A stretch of 64,000 nt of DNA, taken from the NCBI RefSeq assembly GCF_014645735.1, contig NZ_BMMH01000004.1, positions 124,001-188,000 of the forward strand, read 5' to 3'. The translations under genes were made by a program, and so were the position numbers. The notes under the pieces are model-generated. The model was not told where the DNA came from, ran no database searches, and worked only from the letters and a program-made list of their open reading frames with translations. Shown here piece by piece: positions 36,876 to 45,642 of the stretch (position 1 is its first letter; each line of letters opens with the position of its first letter). This DNA is from Nocardia jinanensis. GTDB lineage: Bacteria > Actinomycetota > Actinomycetes > Mycobacteriales > Mycobacteriaceae.

Positions 36876-36970
36876 CCACGCAGGGCAGGGCGGGCAGGCC
36901 TGTGGGCAGAGCCTGCCCGGCATGCCCGGAGGAGGTAGCGGAGCGTGACCACGCAGGGCAGGGCGGGCAG
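36838..36970 (+). repeat. Duplicated stem-loop element, family C, at the nirB end
   Basis: A 60-bp unit (36838-36897) is repeated exactly at 36911-36970. Each unit is a hairpin: CCTGCCCGGCATGCCC pairs (14 of 16) with GGGCAGGGCGGGCAGG around a 28-base loop (36855-36882) that reads GGAGGAGGTAGCGG then AGCGTGACCACGCA. The first copy covers the last nirB codons and the stop. The same loop with four changes but with a quite different stem occurs at 45643-45701 between narG and narH. Confidence 0.85.
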
Positions 36971-37009
36971 AGCAGCGCGACCCGCTACGACTGGGAAATG
37001 ACGGCTTAA
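36872..37009 (+). CDS. Possible 45-codon bridging mini-cistron between nirB and nirD
   Basis: GTG 36872 overlaps the nirB stop as GTGA and opens a frame to TAA 37007-37009, crossing the second repeat unit. The peptide (MTTQGRAGRPVGRACPACPE and so on) has a CPAC motif but low complexity derived from the repeat, so it may be meaningless as a protein. It could keep ribosomes on the mRNA until 60 bases before nirD, which has its own GGAGGAG site. Treat as a candidate. Confidence 0.3.
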   Translation: MTTQGRAGRPVGRACPACPEEVAERDHAGQGGQSSATRYDWEMTA

Positions 37010-37068
37010 CCGCCAGGAAACAGGCTGCCGGTACCAATGGGTAACGGCGCGCGGAGGAGAACACCGAT

Positions 37069-37470
37069 ATGACCGTGATCGATACCCCAGCAGTTGTTCC
37101 GGCCACCACCACAGGGTGGACCCGGGCTTGCCCGCTCGAATACCTGATCCCCGGCCGTGGTGTGGCGGTACTGCTGCCCGGCGGCGCCCAGGCGGCCCTG
37201 TTCCTGTTGCCCGAGGGCACGCTCTACGCGGTCGGCAATATCGACCCCTTCGGCCGGGCGGCGGTGATGTCGCGCGGTATCGTCGGCGACCGCGGCGGCG
37301 AGCCGGTGGTCGCGTCGCCGCTGCTGAAGCAGGCCTTCTCTCTGCTCGACGGGCGGTGCCTGGACAACGATACGGAGAGCCTGCCGGTATATTCCGTGCG
37401 CGTGGACGACGGACAGGTATCGATTTCGGACCGGCCCGTAACCGTGGCCCCGAACGGCTGCCCCGCATGA
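37069..37470 (+). CDS. nirD: Nitrite reductase small subunit NirD
   Basis: A 133-residue Rieske-fold protein that accompanies NirB. ATG 37069 is preceded by GGAGGAGAACACCGAT. Core strands are VAVLLPGGAQAALFLLPEGT, LYAVGNIDPFGRAAVMSRGI and the ending VRVDDGQVSISDRPV. The CxH and CxxH ligands of true Rieske proteins are missing, which is normal for NirD. Its stop overlaps the start of the HemD-like gene (ATGA), so the two are translationally coupled. Confidence 0.95.
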   Translation: MTVIDTPAVVPATTTGWTRACPLEYLIPGRGVAVLLPGGAQAALFLLPEGTLYAVGNIDPFGRAAVMSRGIVGDRGGEPVVASPLLKQAFSLLDGRCLDNDTESLPVYSVRVDDGQVSISDRPVTVAPNGCPA

Positions 37471-38687
37471 CAGTTCCGGACGCGAGTGCCTCGCTGGCCG
37501 GTTTCACCATCGGTATCACCGCGGCCCGGCGGGCCGAGGAATTCGCCACCCTGCTCACCCGGCGGGGTGCGTCGGTAGTGTCCGCGCCGGCCATCCGGAT
37601 CATTCCGCTCGCCGACGACACCGAACTGGAGCGGGTGACCGAGGAGCTGGTCGCGGACCCGGCACAGATCACCGTGGCGACCACCGGGATCGGATTCCGC
37701 GGCTGGATGGAGGCCGCCGAGGGTTGGGGGCTGGCCGAGCAGTTGCGGTCCGCCCTGGGTGGGACCCGGATGCTCGCGCGCGGTCCCAAGGCCAAGGGCG
37801 CGATCCGGGCCGCCGAACTGCGCGAGGAGTGGTCCCCGGCCTCGGAGTCCTCGGCCGAGGTGCTGGATCACCTGCTGGCCGAGGGTGTCGAGGGTGTCCG
37901 GATCGCGGTCCAGCTGCACGGTGCCACCACTGAATGGGAACCGATTCCCGATTTCTGTGAAGTGCTGCGCTGCGCGGGCGCCGATGTGGTGCCGGTCCCG
38001 GTGTACCGGTGGGAGCCGCCCGCCGACCGCGGCCCGATGGACCAGCTGATCGAGGCCATCGTGACCTCGGCGATCGACTGTGTGACCTTCACCAGCGCCC
38101 CGGCCGTCGCGTCGATGCTGATGCGCGCCAAGGAAACCGGAGTGCTCGAGGGCGTATTGCACGCCCTGCGGAGCAGGGTGCCGGCGGCCTGTGTCGGACC
38201 GATCACCGCAGCCCCGCTCGAGGAGCTCGGCGTGCCCACCACGATGCCCGGCCGGGCTCGGCTGGGCGCGCTGGCCCGCCATGTCGCCGAGGAGTTGCCG
38301 CGTCGTGCCGGGCGGATCAACGCCTCCGGCCACACCATCAGCGTGCGCGGTGCGTGCGTGGTGGTCGACGGCACGGTGAAACAGCTCGCCCCGGCGCCGA
38401 TGGCGCTGATGCGGTCGCTGGCTCGCCAGCCCGGCCGGGTCGTCTCCCGCGAGGATCTGCTGGCGGCGCTGCCCGGCGGTGGTGACGATACGCATGCTGT
38501 GGAGACCGCGATCGCCCGGTTGCGGGCGGGTCTGGGCACTCCGAAGGCGATCCAGACCGTGGTCAAGCGCGGATACCGGCTGGCCATGGATCCCGCGGAA
38601 TGCACCGATAACAATGCCGATTCCGCGCCGCTGCCGGCGGTCCCGCCGCGTAACGCGCGCTACGTCCGCACGGTGGTGCCCGGATGA
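37467..38687 (+). CDS. hemD: Uroporphyrinogen-III synthase fused to an OmpR-type winged-helix domain
   Basis: A 406-residue fusion. The N-terminal 265 residues are HemD-like (FTIGITAARRAEEFATLLTR, VATTGIGFRGWMEAAE, DCVTFTSAPAVASML, VGPITAAPLEELGVPT). The last 100 residues form a Trans_reg_C winged helix (APAPMALMRSLARQPGRVVS, HAVETAIARLRAGLG, QTVVKRGYRLA). The same fusion is known in actinobacteria near nitrite-reductase genes (mycobacterial Rv0260c). It could make uroporphyrinogen III for siroheme and also bind DNA; the latter is inference. Coupled by ATGA overlaps to nirD and to the CbiX-like gene. Confidence 0.9.
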   Translation: MTVPDASASLAGFTIGITAARRAEEFATLLTRRGASVVSAPAIRIIPLADDTELERVTEELVADPAQITVATTGIGFRGWMEAAEGWGLAEQLRSALGGTRMLARGPKAKGAIRAAELREEWSPASESSAEVLDHLLAEGVEGVRIAVQLHGATTEWEPIPDFCEVLRCAGADVVPVPVYRWEPPADRGPMDQLIEAIVTSAIDCVTFTSAPAVASMLMRAKETGVLEGVLHALRSRVPAACVGPITAAPLEELGVPTTMPGRARLGALARHVAEELPRRAGRINASGHTISVRGACVVVDGTVKQLAPAPMALMRSLARQPGRVVSREDLLAALPGGGDDTHAVETAIARLRAGLGTPKAIQTVVKRGYRLAMDPAECTDNNADSAPLPAVPPRNARYVRTVVPG

Positions 38688-39574
38688 GTCCCGCGCCGCC
38701 CGCGCTGGTGCTGGTCGCGCACGGCACCCGCAGCGCCAAGGGTGTGCAGATGATCGCCGCACTGGCCGAAGCGGTCGGCCACGAACTGGATCACCGGCCG
38801 GGCTCACCGGACGGCCGGTGCGGGCATACCGTCGTGCCGGATTCACCGAGCCGGGATCGCCGGGCCACGATACTGCCCGGCACCTACGCGTTCTGCGGTT
38901 GCGTGCCGGGTCCGACGGCGGGCCCCGAACCCGAGGTCGCCGCGAACCCGGTGGTACGCACCGCGTTCGTCGATGTGCTCGGTCCGTCGCCCGCCGAGGT
39001 GCTGCGCGATCTGGCCGCCCGGTCCACTACGGCCGGCGAACCTGTTCCGGCCGTCGTGGTCCCGGCCTTTCTGGCCTCCGGGTACCACGTCTACCAGGAC
39101 GTTCCCCGCGAGGTGGCGGAGAGCGGTCATCCGGCCGTGACCGTCACCGCCGCGATGGGTCCGGACCCGGCGCTGGCCCGGGTCATGGCCTTACGGCTGC
39201 GGGCGGCCGGTTGGCGTCCCGGTGACGCCGTGGTCTTCGCGGCCGCGGGATCCTCGGACCTGCGTGCCCGTGCCGATGTGCGCCGCGCCGCCGCCGTGCT
39301 CACCGCGCAACTCGCGACTCCGGTGCGTACCGCCTACGTCGCCACCGGGGCTCCGCGCGTTCCGGAGGTGGTGGAACAGGTGCGGGCGACCGGGCAGGAG
39401 CGGGTGTTCATCGCCACCTATCTGCTCGCGCACGGGCTCTTCCACGACAGGCTGCACCAGGCGGGTGCGACCGGAGTGGCCGAGCCGATCGGGGTGCATC
39501 CCGCCGTGGTCCGGTTGATCGCGGATCGCTACCGGTCCGCCGTCCGGGACGCGGACCGCGAAGGTGTGCGCTGA
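38684..39574 (+). CDS. Sirohydrochlorin chelatase-like protein (CbiX/SirB family) with an insertion
   Basis: A 296-residue two-domain CbiX-type protein expected to insert iron into sirohydrochlorin for the siroheme of NirB. Histidines for metal handling are in LVLVAHGTRSAKG (His13) and TYLLAHGLFHDRL. An insertion of about 55 residues (about 35-90) interrupts the first domain between the helix after VAHG and VRTAFVDVLG; it contains Cys46, His48, Cys71 and Cys73, which might bind a metal. The start overlaps the previous stop (ATGA). It completes the nirB-nirD-hemD-cbiX operon. Confidence 0.88.
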   Translation: MSPAPPALVLVAHGTRSAKGVQMIAALAEAVGHELDHRPGSPDGRCGHTVVPDSPSRDRRATILPGTYAFCGCVPGPTAGPEPEVAANPVVRTAFVDVLGPSPAEVLRDLAARSTTAGEPVPAVVVPAFLASGYHVYQDVPREVAESGHPAVTVTAAMGPDPALARVMALRLRAAGWRPGDAVVFAAAGSSDLRARADVRRAAAVLTAQLATPVRTAYVATGAPRVPEVVEQVRATGQERVFIATYLLAHGLFHDRLHQAGATGVAEPIGVHPAVVRLIADRYRSAVRDADREGVR

Positions 39575-39707
39575 CCCGTCCGCTGGAGCGATCACGCGGA
39601 GGGGCCCCGGTCAGCGTGCATCGCTGCCTCAGGAAATCTCCGGCGCGGTAGCGATGTACCTCGGTGATTACGGCTCGACCACGCGCCCTTCGTGATAGAA
39701 ACCCTGC

Positions 39708-40691
39708 ATGTACCGGCTGCCGCGTTGCCTGGTGTACCTGTTCACGCTGTGTGTGGCGCTGCTACCGGTGGTGTCCGCGGCCCCGGCCACCGCGGAGGGG
39801 CCCGCCCGGATTCTGGATGTGCGCCCGCTCGGCGGCCGCCAGTTCGAAGTGGTGGTGCATTCGGCCGCCATGGACAAGCCGATCATCCTGTGGATATCGC
39901 ATCCCGGCCCCGGCGCGCCCACGCTGTACCTGCTCAACGCCGTCGACGGTGGCGAAGACGGTGGTCCGTGGACGCGGCGCACCGATGTCGGGGAGTTCTT
40001 CGCGGACAAACCGGTCAACGTGGTGGTCCCGATGAGCGGCCGGGCCAGTTATTACACCGACTGGCTCGCCGACGATCCGGTGCTGGGCCGGAACAGATGG
40101 GAAACCTTCCTGACCCGCGAACTACCGCCGCTGCTGGATGCCCGGTTCGCGGCCACCGGCCGCAACGCGGTGGCGGGTCTGTCGATGTCGGCGACTTCCG
40201 CGTTGAACCTGGCGATCCATGCGCCCGGGTTGTATCAGGCGGTCGGCGCCTACAGCGGCTGCACCCGGACCAGCGATCCGGCGGCGCGGGCCATCGTGTA
40301 CTCACAGCTGGCGGCTTTCGGGGCGAACGCGACCAATATGTGGGGCGCGCCGGACAATCCGGCCTGGCTCGACCATGATCCGATGCTGCATCTGGACCGG
40401 CTGCGCGGGACCGCGGTGTACGTCTCCGCCGGAAACGGGATGCCGGCACAGCACGACGTGCTGAACTCGCGTGGCGTCGAAGGCGATCCACTGCGGCTGG
40501 CCGACCGGATGCTCGTGGGCGGTGTCATGGAGTCGGTGGTCGGCGCTTGTACCGGTCCGCTGGCCGCCGCCCTGGCCGGGGCCGGGGTACCGGCGACCGT
40601 CCATTTCCATCCGGGAACCCACGCCTGGTCGTACTGGCAGGACGATGTGCACCGGTCCTGGCCCGTTTTCGCCGGTGCGCTCGGCGTCTGA
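39708..40691 (+). CDS. Secreted antigen-85-like esterase/mycolyltransferase family protein
   Basis: A 327-residue exported alpha/beta hydrolase. The signal peptide (MYRLPRCLVYLFTLCVALL, cleavage near AAPATAEG, residue 29) leads into an Ag85-type domain: NVVVPMSGRASYYTDW, the nucleophile in NAVAGLSMSATSALNLA, and the catalytic histidine in HFHPGTHAWSYWQDD. Ag85 proteins transfer mycolic acids to trehalose and arabinogalactan; this member lacks the close FxxxP-type Ag85A/B/C text and is better called esterase-family. It has no evident link with nitrite reduction; it lies 134 bases after the CbiX-like gene. Confidence 0.85.
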   Translation: MYRLPRCLVYLFTLCVALLPVVSAAPATAEGPARILDVRPLGGRQFEVVVHSAAMDKPIILWISHPGPGAPTLYLLNAVDGGEDGGPWTRRTDVGEFFADKPVNVVVPMSGRASYYTDWLADDPVLGRNRWETFLTRELPPLLDARFAATGRNAVAGLSMSATSALNLAIHAPGLYQAVGAYSGCTRTSDPAARAIVYSQLAAFGANATNMWGAPDNPAWLDHDPMLHLDRLRGTAVYVSAGNGMPAQHDVLNSRGVEGDPLRLADRMLVGGVMESVVGACTGPLAAALAGAGVPATVHFHPGTHAWSYWQDDVHRSWPVFAGALGV

Positions 40692-40719
40692 GCCGATTCG
40701 GCCCAGCGATCGAGCCGGC

Positions 40720-41448
40720 TCAGACCCGGTACCACACGAAGTGGTCGTCGCGGGTCGGACCGTACCGGTCGATCTGCTCGAACAGCAGAGCGGCGGGCTC
40801 CACGACCGCGCTGCGGCCCTGCGCGTCGTCGTAGGCCACCAGAATCCCGACGAACGCGGCGTGGCCGTCGGCGGTCTGCCGGTAGACCACCGCGCCGGAA
40901 TCGCCGGCCTCGGCGCCGAGCGCGTTGGTCGCGTACAACCATTCTTCGTTTGCTTCGGTGATCGATCCGCAAGTCCAGCTCGTGGTCGCGCCGATCTTGC
41001 AGATCTCCTGGCCCAGTTGCGGTTTCATATCCACGGTGGACAGCCCGAACCGTCCCATGGACGCGGCGGCACCGATGCCCTCGTACAGCCGGATCAGCCC
41101 GAACCCGAATTTCAGGCCCTCGTCGGGGCGATGGTGTTCGAAGAAGCCGATCGGATTGCCGACCTTGTCGGTGACGATTCCCTGGTGATAGCAGTGGCCC
41201 GCGGTCACCGCGTACTGTGCCGTGCCGATCGAGCCGGTGAGCCCCACGGTGCAGCGGGTGGTCACCGCTTTGCCGTCGGCTATCTCGGTGTGCCGGATCT
41301 CCATCCCCGGATACACCGTCACCGCGGGTGCGGCCGTGGCTACGGATCCGGGTATCAGCGCCGCACTGCCCACCGCGACCACCGCGCATACGGTGGCCGT
41401 GATGGATACCGGACGCAGACTCCGCCCCCACCGGAAAACGCTGAACAT
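40720..41448 (-). CDS. Secreted chymotrypsin-fold (S1) protein, possibly inactive
   Basis: A 242-residue protein starting at ATG 41448 with a signal peptide (RPVSITATVCAVVAVGSAAL, cleavage near VATAAPA). The S1 fold shows the histidine motif YAVTAGHCYH and the serine motif EAGDSGAVVY. Where an aspartate is expected (D-x-A-x-I/L) the text reads KFGFGLIRLYEG, so the third triad residue is not evident. Four cysteines in pairs (TRCTV/GHCYH and EICKIG/WTCGS) suggest disulfides. The gene is convergent with the Ag85-like gene and divergent from narG. Confidence 0.8.
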   Translation of the reverse strand: MFSVFRWGRSLRPVSITATVCAVVAVGSAALIPGSVATAAPAVTVYPGMEIRHTEIADGKAVTTRCTVGLTGSIGTAQYAVTAGHCYHQGIVTDKVGNPIGFFEHHRPDEGLKFGFGLIRLYEGIGAAASMGRFGLSTVDMKPQLGQEICKIGATTSWTCGSITEANEEWLYATNALGAEAGDSGAVVYRQTADGHAAFVGILVAYDDAQGRSAVVEPAALLFEQIDRYGPTRDDHFVWYRV

Positions 41449-41903
41449 GGCGTACCTCGAACCTGCTCGAGCGACCGCCGCGCGGTCGGATCGGGCAGTC
41501 AGCGTAGGCGATTTGCGGCCGCCGCGCCCGAACAGCATTCCCAGTACGTGGAAGGGACGGCCGAGGTTTCCGGCTGATCGGCGGACAGTGGGTGACGCCC
41601 GCCACTCGAGGGTATGTAAACAAATGTAAACCGCTGGAGAAGCGGCGATTTCCGAAATTTCACCGTCCGGGCCCGAATCGTCGCCCCGAAGGGGTGATCC
41701 AGCGCATTCACCCGTGTTTTCCCAGGTGCACCGTTTCGAAGTCGACTGTGCGCACCGACCTGCCGTGACAACCGGATTGCGGTGACCTCACAGCTCACCG
41801 ACCTGCACTTTTCGATGTGAGAACGCCGTTTGGCCTGGTCGGGCGCCGTCTCTACAGTCGGAAACATCAGCCCGATTCACCGCTTGCAGAAGAAGGGGGC
41901 GTC
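41449..41903. promoter_or_regulatory. Divergent control region of the secreted protease-like gene and narGHJI
   Basis: 455 bases without a gene. TGTAAAC occurs twice, at 41615-41621 and 41625-41631, exactly ten bases apart on the same DNA face, within a locally AT-rich stretch that continues with GATTTCCGAAATTTC (41647-41661). This is the likely place for a regulator or promoter of narG. No FNR-type TTGAT-N4-ATCAA site was found. The part 41449-41610 shows nothing specific. Confidence 0.45.
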
Positions 41904-44900
41904 GTGGTTGTTTCACGTACTCCGGGCTCGGCGCATACCGCTGCGGAACGGCATTCCGGGGAACCGGCCGCCGGTGACGCACTGCTGCGGCTGGGTAAGT
42001 ACTTCCAGCGCGGTGAGGTCTCCGCGGACCACCGCACCGTGCACAAGGTCGGCGGACGCGATGCCGACGACTTCTACCGCGACCGTTGGTCGCACGACAA
42101 GGTGGTGCGTTCCACGCACGGTGTGAACTGCACCGGATCGTGTTCCTGGAAGATCTACGTCAAGGACGGTGTGATCACCTGGGAGTCCCAGCAGACCGAC
42201 TATCCGTCGGTCGGGCCGGACAAACCGGAGTACGAACCGCGCGGCTGCCCCCGCGGCGCGTCCTTCTCCTGGTACACCTATTCACCCGCCCGGGTCCGAT
42301 ACCCGTACGTCCGGTCCACACTGCTGGAGCTGTACCGCGAAGCCAAGCAGAAGCTCAAGGACCCCGTGCTGGCCTGGGCCGATATCGTCGAGGACCCGGA
42401 GCGCGCCCGTAAGTACAAGGCCGCGCGCGGTAAGGGTGGTTTCGTCCGCGCCGAGTGGTGGGAGGCCGCCGAGATCGCGGCCGCGGCCCATGTGCACACC
42501 ATCAAGCAGTACGGCCCGGACCGGGTCGCCGGATTCTCGCCGATCCCGGCCATGTCCATGGTCAGTCACGCGGTGGGCGCCCGGTTCATCTCGCTGCTCG
42601 GCGGGTCGATGCTGTCGTTCTACGACTGGTACGCCGATCTCCCGGTGGCCTCACCGCAGGTGTTCGGTGATCAGACCGATGTGCCCGAATCGGCGGATTG
42701 GTTCGATGCGGGCTACCTCATCATGTGGGGTTCCAACGTCCCGGTGACCCGTACCCCGGACGCCCACTACATGACCGAGGCCCGGTATCGCGGCCAGAAG
42801 GTCGTGGTGGTGTCCCCGGACTACGCCGACAACACCAAGTTCGCCGACGAATGGGTGGCTGCCCGTCCGGGTACCGACGCCGCGCTGGCCATGGCCATGG
42901 GTCATGTGGTGCTGCGGGAGTTCTTCGTCGACCGGGATACGCCCCGGTTCCTGGATTACATCCGCAAGTACACCGATCTGCCGTTCCTGATCACGCTGGA
43001 GGAAGGGGCGGACGGGGTCGCGGTGCCGGGCAAGTTCCTGACCGCGGCCGATCTCGGCAATACCGACGAGGGCGCCGAATTCCGGACCATCCTGCTCGAC
43101 GGTACCGGCGCGCCGGTGGTGCCGAACGGATCGCTGGGGGATCGGTTCGGCGAGAACGGCACCGGACGCTGGAACCTGGATCTCGGGGGTGTCGAGCCAC
43201 TCCTGACGCTGTACGGCCGCACCGACGATGCTGCGGCCGTACAGTTCCCCCGGTTCGATACCGATGCTCCCGGGGTGCTCACCCGCGGGGTGCCGACCGC
43301 CGTAGTCGCCGGGAAACGGGTCACCACGGTCTTCGATCTGCTGCTCGCGCAGTACGCGGTGGGTCGTCCGGGTCTGCCGGGTAACTGGCCGGACGGTTAC
43401 GACGACGCCACCGAGCCCTATACCCCTGCCTGGCAGGAAACCATCACCGGCGTCCCGGCCGTGCAGGCCCGGCGGATCGCCCGGGAATTCGCCGACAATG
43501 CCGACCGGTCCGGCGGCCGGTCGATGATTCTGATGGGCGCCGGGACCAATCACTGGTTCCACTCCGACCAGATCTACCGGTCCTTCTTCACCCTGACCCT
43601 GCTCACCGGCTGCCAGGGCGTGAACGGCGGCGGCTGGGCGCATTACGTGGGACAGGAGAAGTGCCGTCCGGTGACCGGCTGGTCCACGCTGGCGTTCGGG
43701 CTGGACTGGCAGCGCCCGCCGCGTCAGATGCAGGGCACGGTGTTCTGGTACCTGACCAACGATCAGTGGCGCTACGACCCTTTCACCGCCGATGCTTTCT
43801 CCTCGCCGCTGGGCACGGGGAAGTTCGCCGGTCGCACGGCGGCGGACAATATCGCGCTGGCGACCCGGCTGGGCTGGATGCCCTCGTACCCGACCTTCGA
43901 CCGCAACCCGCTGGATCTGGCCGACGAGGCCGAAGCCGCCGGACGTTCGGCCGCCGACCATGTGGTGGACGGGCTGAAATCCGGTGACCTCCGGTTCGCC
44001 TGCGAGGATCCCGACGCCCCGGAGAACTTCCCGCGCGTGCTCACCGTCTGGCGGGCCAATCTGCTCGGCTCCTCCGGTAAGGGCAACGAGTACTTTCACC
44101 GGCATCTGCTGGGCGCGGATTCCAATCTGCAGACCACCGACACCACCGGTGTCCGGCCCGAGGAACTGGTCTGGCGCGACGAAGCCGCCACCGGGAAACT
44201 GGATCTGCTGCTCTCGCTGGACTTCCGGATGACCAGCACCACGCTGTTCTCCGATATCGTGCTCCCGGCCGCCACCTGGTACGAGAAATACGATCTGTCC
44301 TCGACGGATATGCATCCGTTCGTCCACGCCTTCACCCCGGCGATCTCACCGCCGTGGGAGGCGAAAACCGATTTCGAGGCGTTCCACCGGATCGCCCGCG
44401 GTTTCTCCTGGCTCGCCGAGAAGCATCTCGGGGTCCGCAAGGACGTCGTCGCGGTGCCGTTGCAGCACGATTCACCGGACGCCATGGCCCAGGCCGGGGG
44501 CCGGGTGCTGGACTGGAGAGCGGGGGAATGCGAACCGATCCCGGGCAAGACCATGCCGAAACTCGTGGTGGTCGAACGGGACTATCCGAAGATCGCGGAG
44601 AAGATGGCCGCGCTGGGGCCGCTGGTGGAAACCGTTGGTCTCACCACCAAGGGCATCACCACCGTTCCCGCTGCCGAGGTCGAATATCTCGCGGGCGTGA
44701 ACGGGACCGTGGTGTCCGGAGTGGCGCAGGGCCGGCCCTCGCTGGCCAAGGACAACCATGCGGCGGAAGCGATCCTGGCCCTGTCCGGCACCACCAACGG
44801 GCGGCTGGCGGTGGAAGGGTTCCGCGCCCTGGAACGCCGGACCGGTACCGAGCTGGCGGATCTGGCGGCCGAACACGAGGGTAAGCGGATCACCTTCGCC

Positions 44901-45641
44901 GACACTCAGGCGCGGCCGGTTCCGGTGATCACCTCACCGGAGTGGTCGGGATCGGAGACCGGTGGACGCCGGTACTCGCCGTTCACCATCAACACCGAAC
45001 GGCTCAAACCTTGGCATACGCTCACCGGCCGCCAGCATTTCTATCTCGACCACGATTGGATGATCGAACTCGGCGAACAGTTGCCGACCTTCCGGCCGCC
45101 GCTGGACATGACGGCCCTGTTCGCCGAACCCGCTGTCGGCGATATCAGCGACAGCGGGGTCACCGTCCGGTACCTGACCCCGCACTCCAAATGGTCGATC
45201 CACTCCGCGTACCAGGACAACCTGCACATGCTGACCCTTTCGCGCGGTGGACAGACCATCTGGATGTCGGAGAAGGACGCCGCCAAGATCGGGGTGGCCG
45301 ACAACGACTGGATCGAGGCGATCAATCGCAACGGTGTGGTAGTGGCCCGCGCCATCGTCTCGCACCGGATGCCCGAGGGCACCGTGTTCATGTACCACGC
45401 GCAGGACCGCGCGGTGGACGTCCCGCGGATCGAGGGAACCGCGGAAGAGGACAAGCCCTTCAAGGGCAAGGGCAAACGCGGCGGTATCCACAACGCGCTG
45501 ACCCGCATCATGATCAAACCCACGCACCTGATCGGCGGCTACGCCCAGCAGTCGTTCGCGCTGAACTACCACGGCCCGACCGGTAACCAGCGCGACGAAG
45601 TCACCACGATCCGTCGCCGCAGCCAGCAGGTCGAGTACTGA
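41904..45641 (+). CDS. narG: Respiratory nitrate reductase, alpha subunit
   Basis: NarG is the catalytic Mo-bisMGD subunit that reduces nitrate to nitrite on the cytoplasmic side of the membrane. GTG 41904 follows AGGGGG and gives 1245 residues. The FS0 [4Fe-4S] cluster ligands are His72, Cys76, Cys80 and Cys115 (HGVNCTGSC and EPRGCPRG); the Mo-ligating Asp lies in FYDWYADLP near residue 241. NVPVTRTPDAHYMTEARYRG, MGAGTNHWFHSDQIYRSF and the C-terminal TPHSKWSIHSAYQDN are also typical. No twin-arginine signal is present, as expected. It starts the narGHJI operon. Confidence 0.97.
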   Translation: MVVSRTPGSAHTAAERHSGEPAAGDALLRLGKYFQRGEVSADHRTVHKVGGRDADDFYRDRWSHDKVVRSTHGVNCTGSCSWKIYVKDGVITWESQQTDYPSVGPDKPEYEPRGCPRGASFSWYTYSPARVRYPYVRSTLLELYREAKQKLKDPVLAWADIVEDPERARKYKAARGKGGFVRAEWWEAAEIAAAAHVHTIKQYGPDRVAGFSPIPAMSMVSHAVGARFISLLGGSMLSFYDWYADLPVASPQVFGDQTDVPESADWFDAGYLIMWGSNVPVTRTPDAHYMTEARYRGQKVVVVSPDYADNTKFADEWVAARPGTDAALAMAMGHVVLREFFVDRDTPRFLDYIRKYTDLPFLITLEEGADGVAVPGKFLTAADLGNTDEGAEFRTILLDGTGAPVVPNGSLGDRFGENGTGRWNLDLGGVEPLLTLYGRTDDAAAVQFPRFDTDAPGVLTRGVPTAVVAGKRVTTVFDLLLAQYAVGRPGLPGNWPDGYDDATEPYTPAWQETITGVPAVQARRIAREFADNADRSGGRSMILMGAGTNHWFHSDQIYRSFFTLTLLTGCQGVNGGGWAHYVGQEKCRPVTGWSTLAFGLDWQRPPRQMQGTVFWYLTNDQWRYDPFTADAFSSPLGTGKFAGRTAADNIALATRLGWMPSYPTFDRNPLDLADEAEAAGRSAADHVVDGLKSGDLRFACEDPDAPENFPRVLTVWRANLLGSSGKGNEYFHRHLLGADSNLQTTDTTGVRPEELVWRDEAATGKLDLLLSLDFRMTSTTLFSDIVLPAATWYEKYDLSSTDMHPFVHAFTPAISPPWEAKTDFEAFHRIARGFSWLAEKHLGVRKDVVAVPLQHDSPDAMAQAGGRVLDWRAGECEPIPGKTMPKLVVVERDYPKIAEKMAALGPLVETVGLTTKGITTVPAAEVEYLAGVNGTVVSGVAQGRPSLAKDNHAAEAILALSGTTNGRLAVEGFRALERRTGTELADLAAEHEGKRITFADTQARPVPVITSPEWSGSETGGRRYSPFTINTERLKPWHTLTGRQHFYLDHDWMIELGEQLPTFRPPLDMTALFAEPAVGDISDSGVTVRYLTPHSKWSIHSAYQDNLHMLTLSRGGQTIWMSEKDAAKIGVADNDWIEAINRNGVVVARAIVSHRMPEGTVFMYHAQDRAVDVPRIEGTAEEDKPFKGKGKRGGIHNALTRIMIKPTHLIGGYAQQSFALNYHGPTGNQRDEVTTIRRRSQQVEY

Positions 45642-45642
45642 G

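Noticed and set aside
36688..36948. Frame ending a second time in PGMPGGGSGA after nirB
   Set aside because: It is out of frame with nirB except in the duplicated unit; the shared ending is caused by the 73-base offset of the repeat, not by a second gene.
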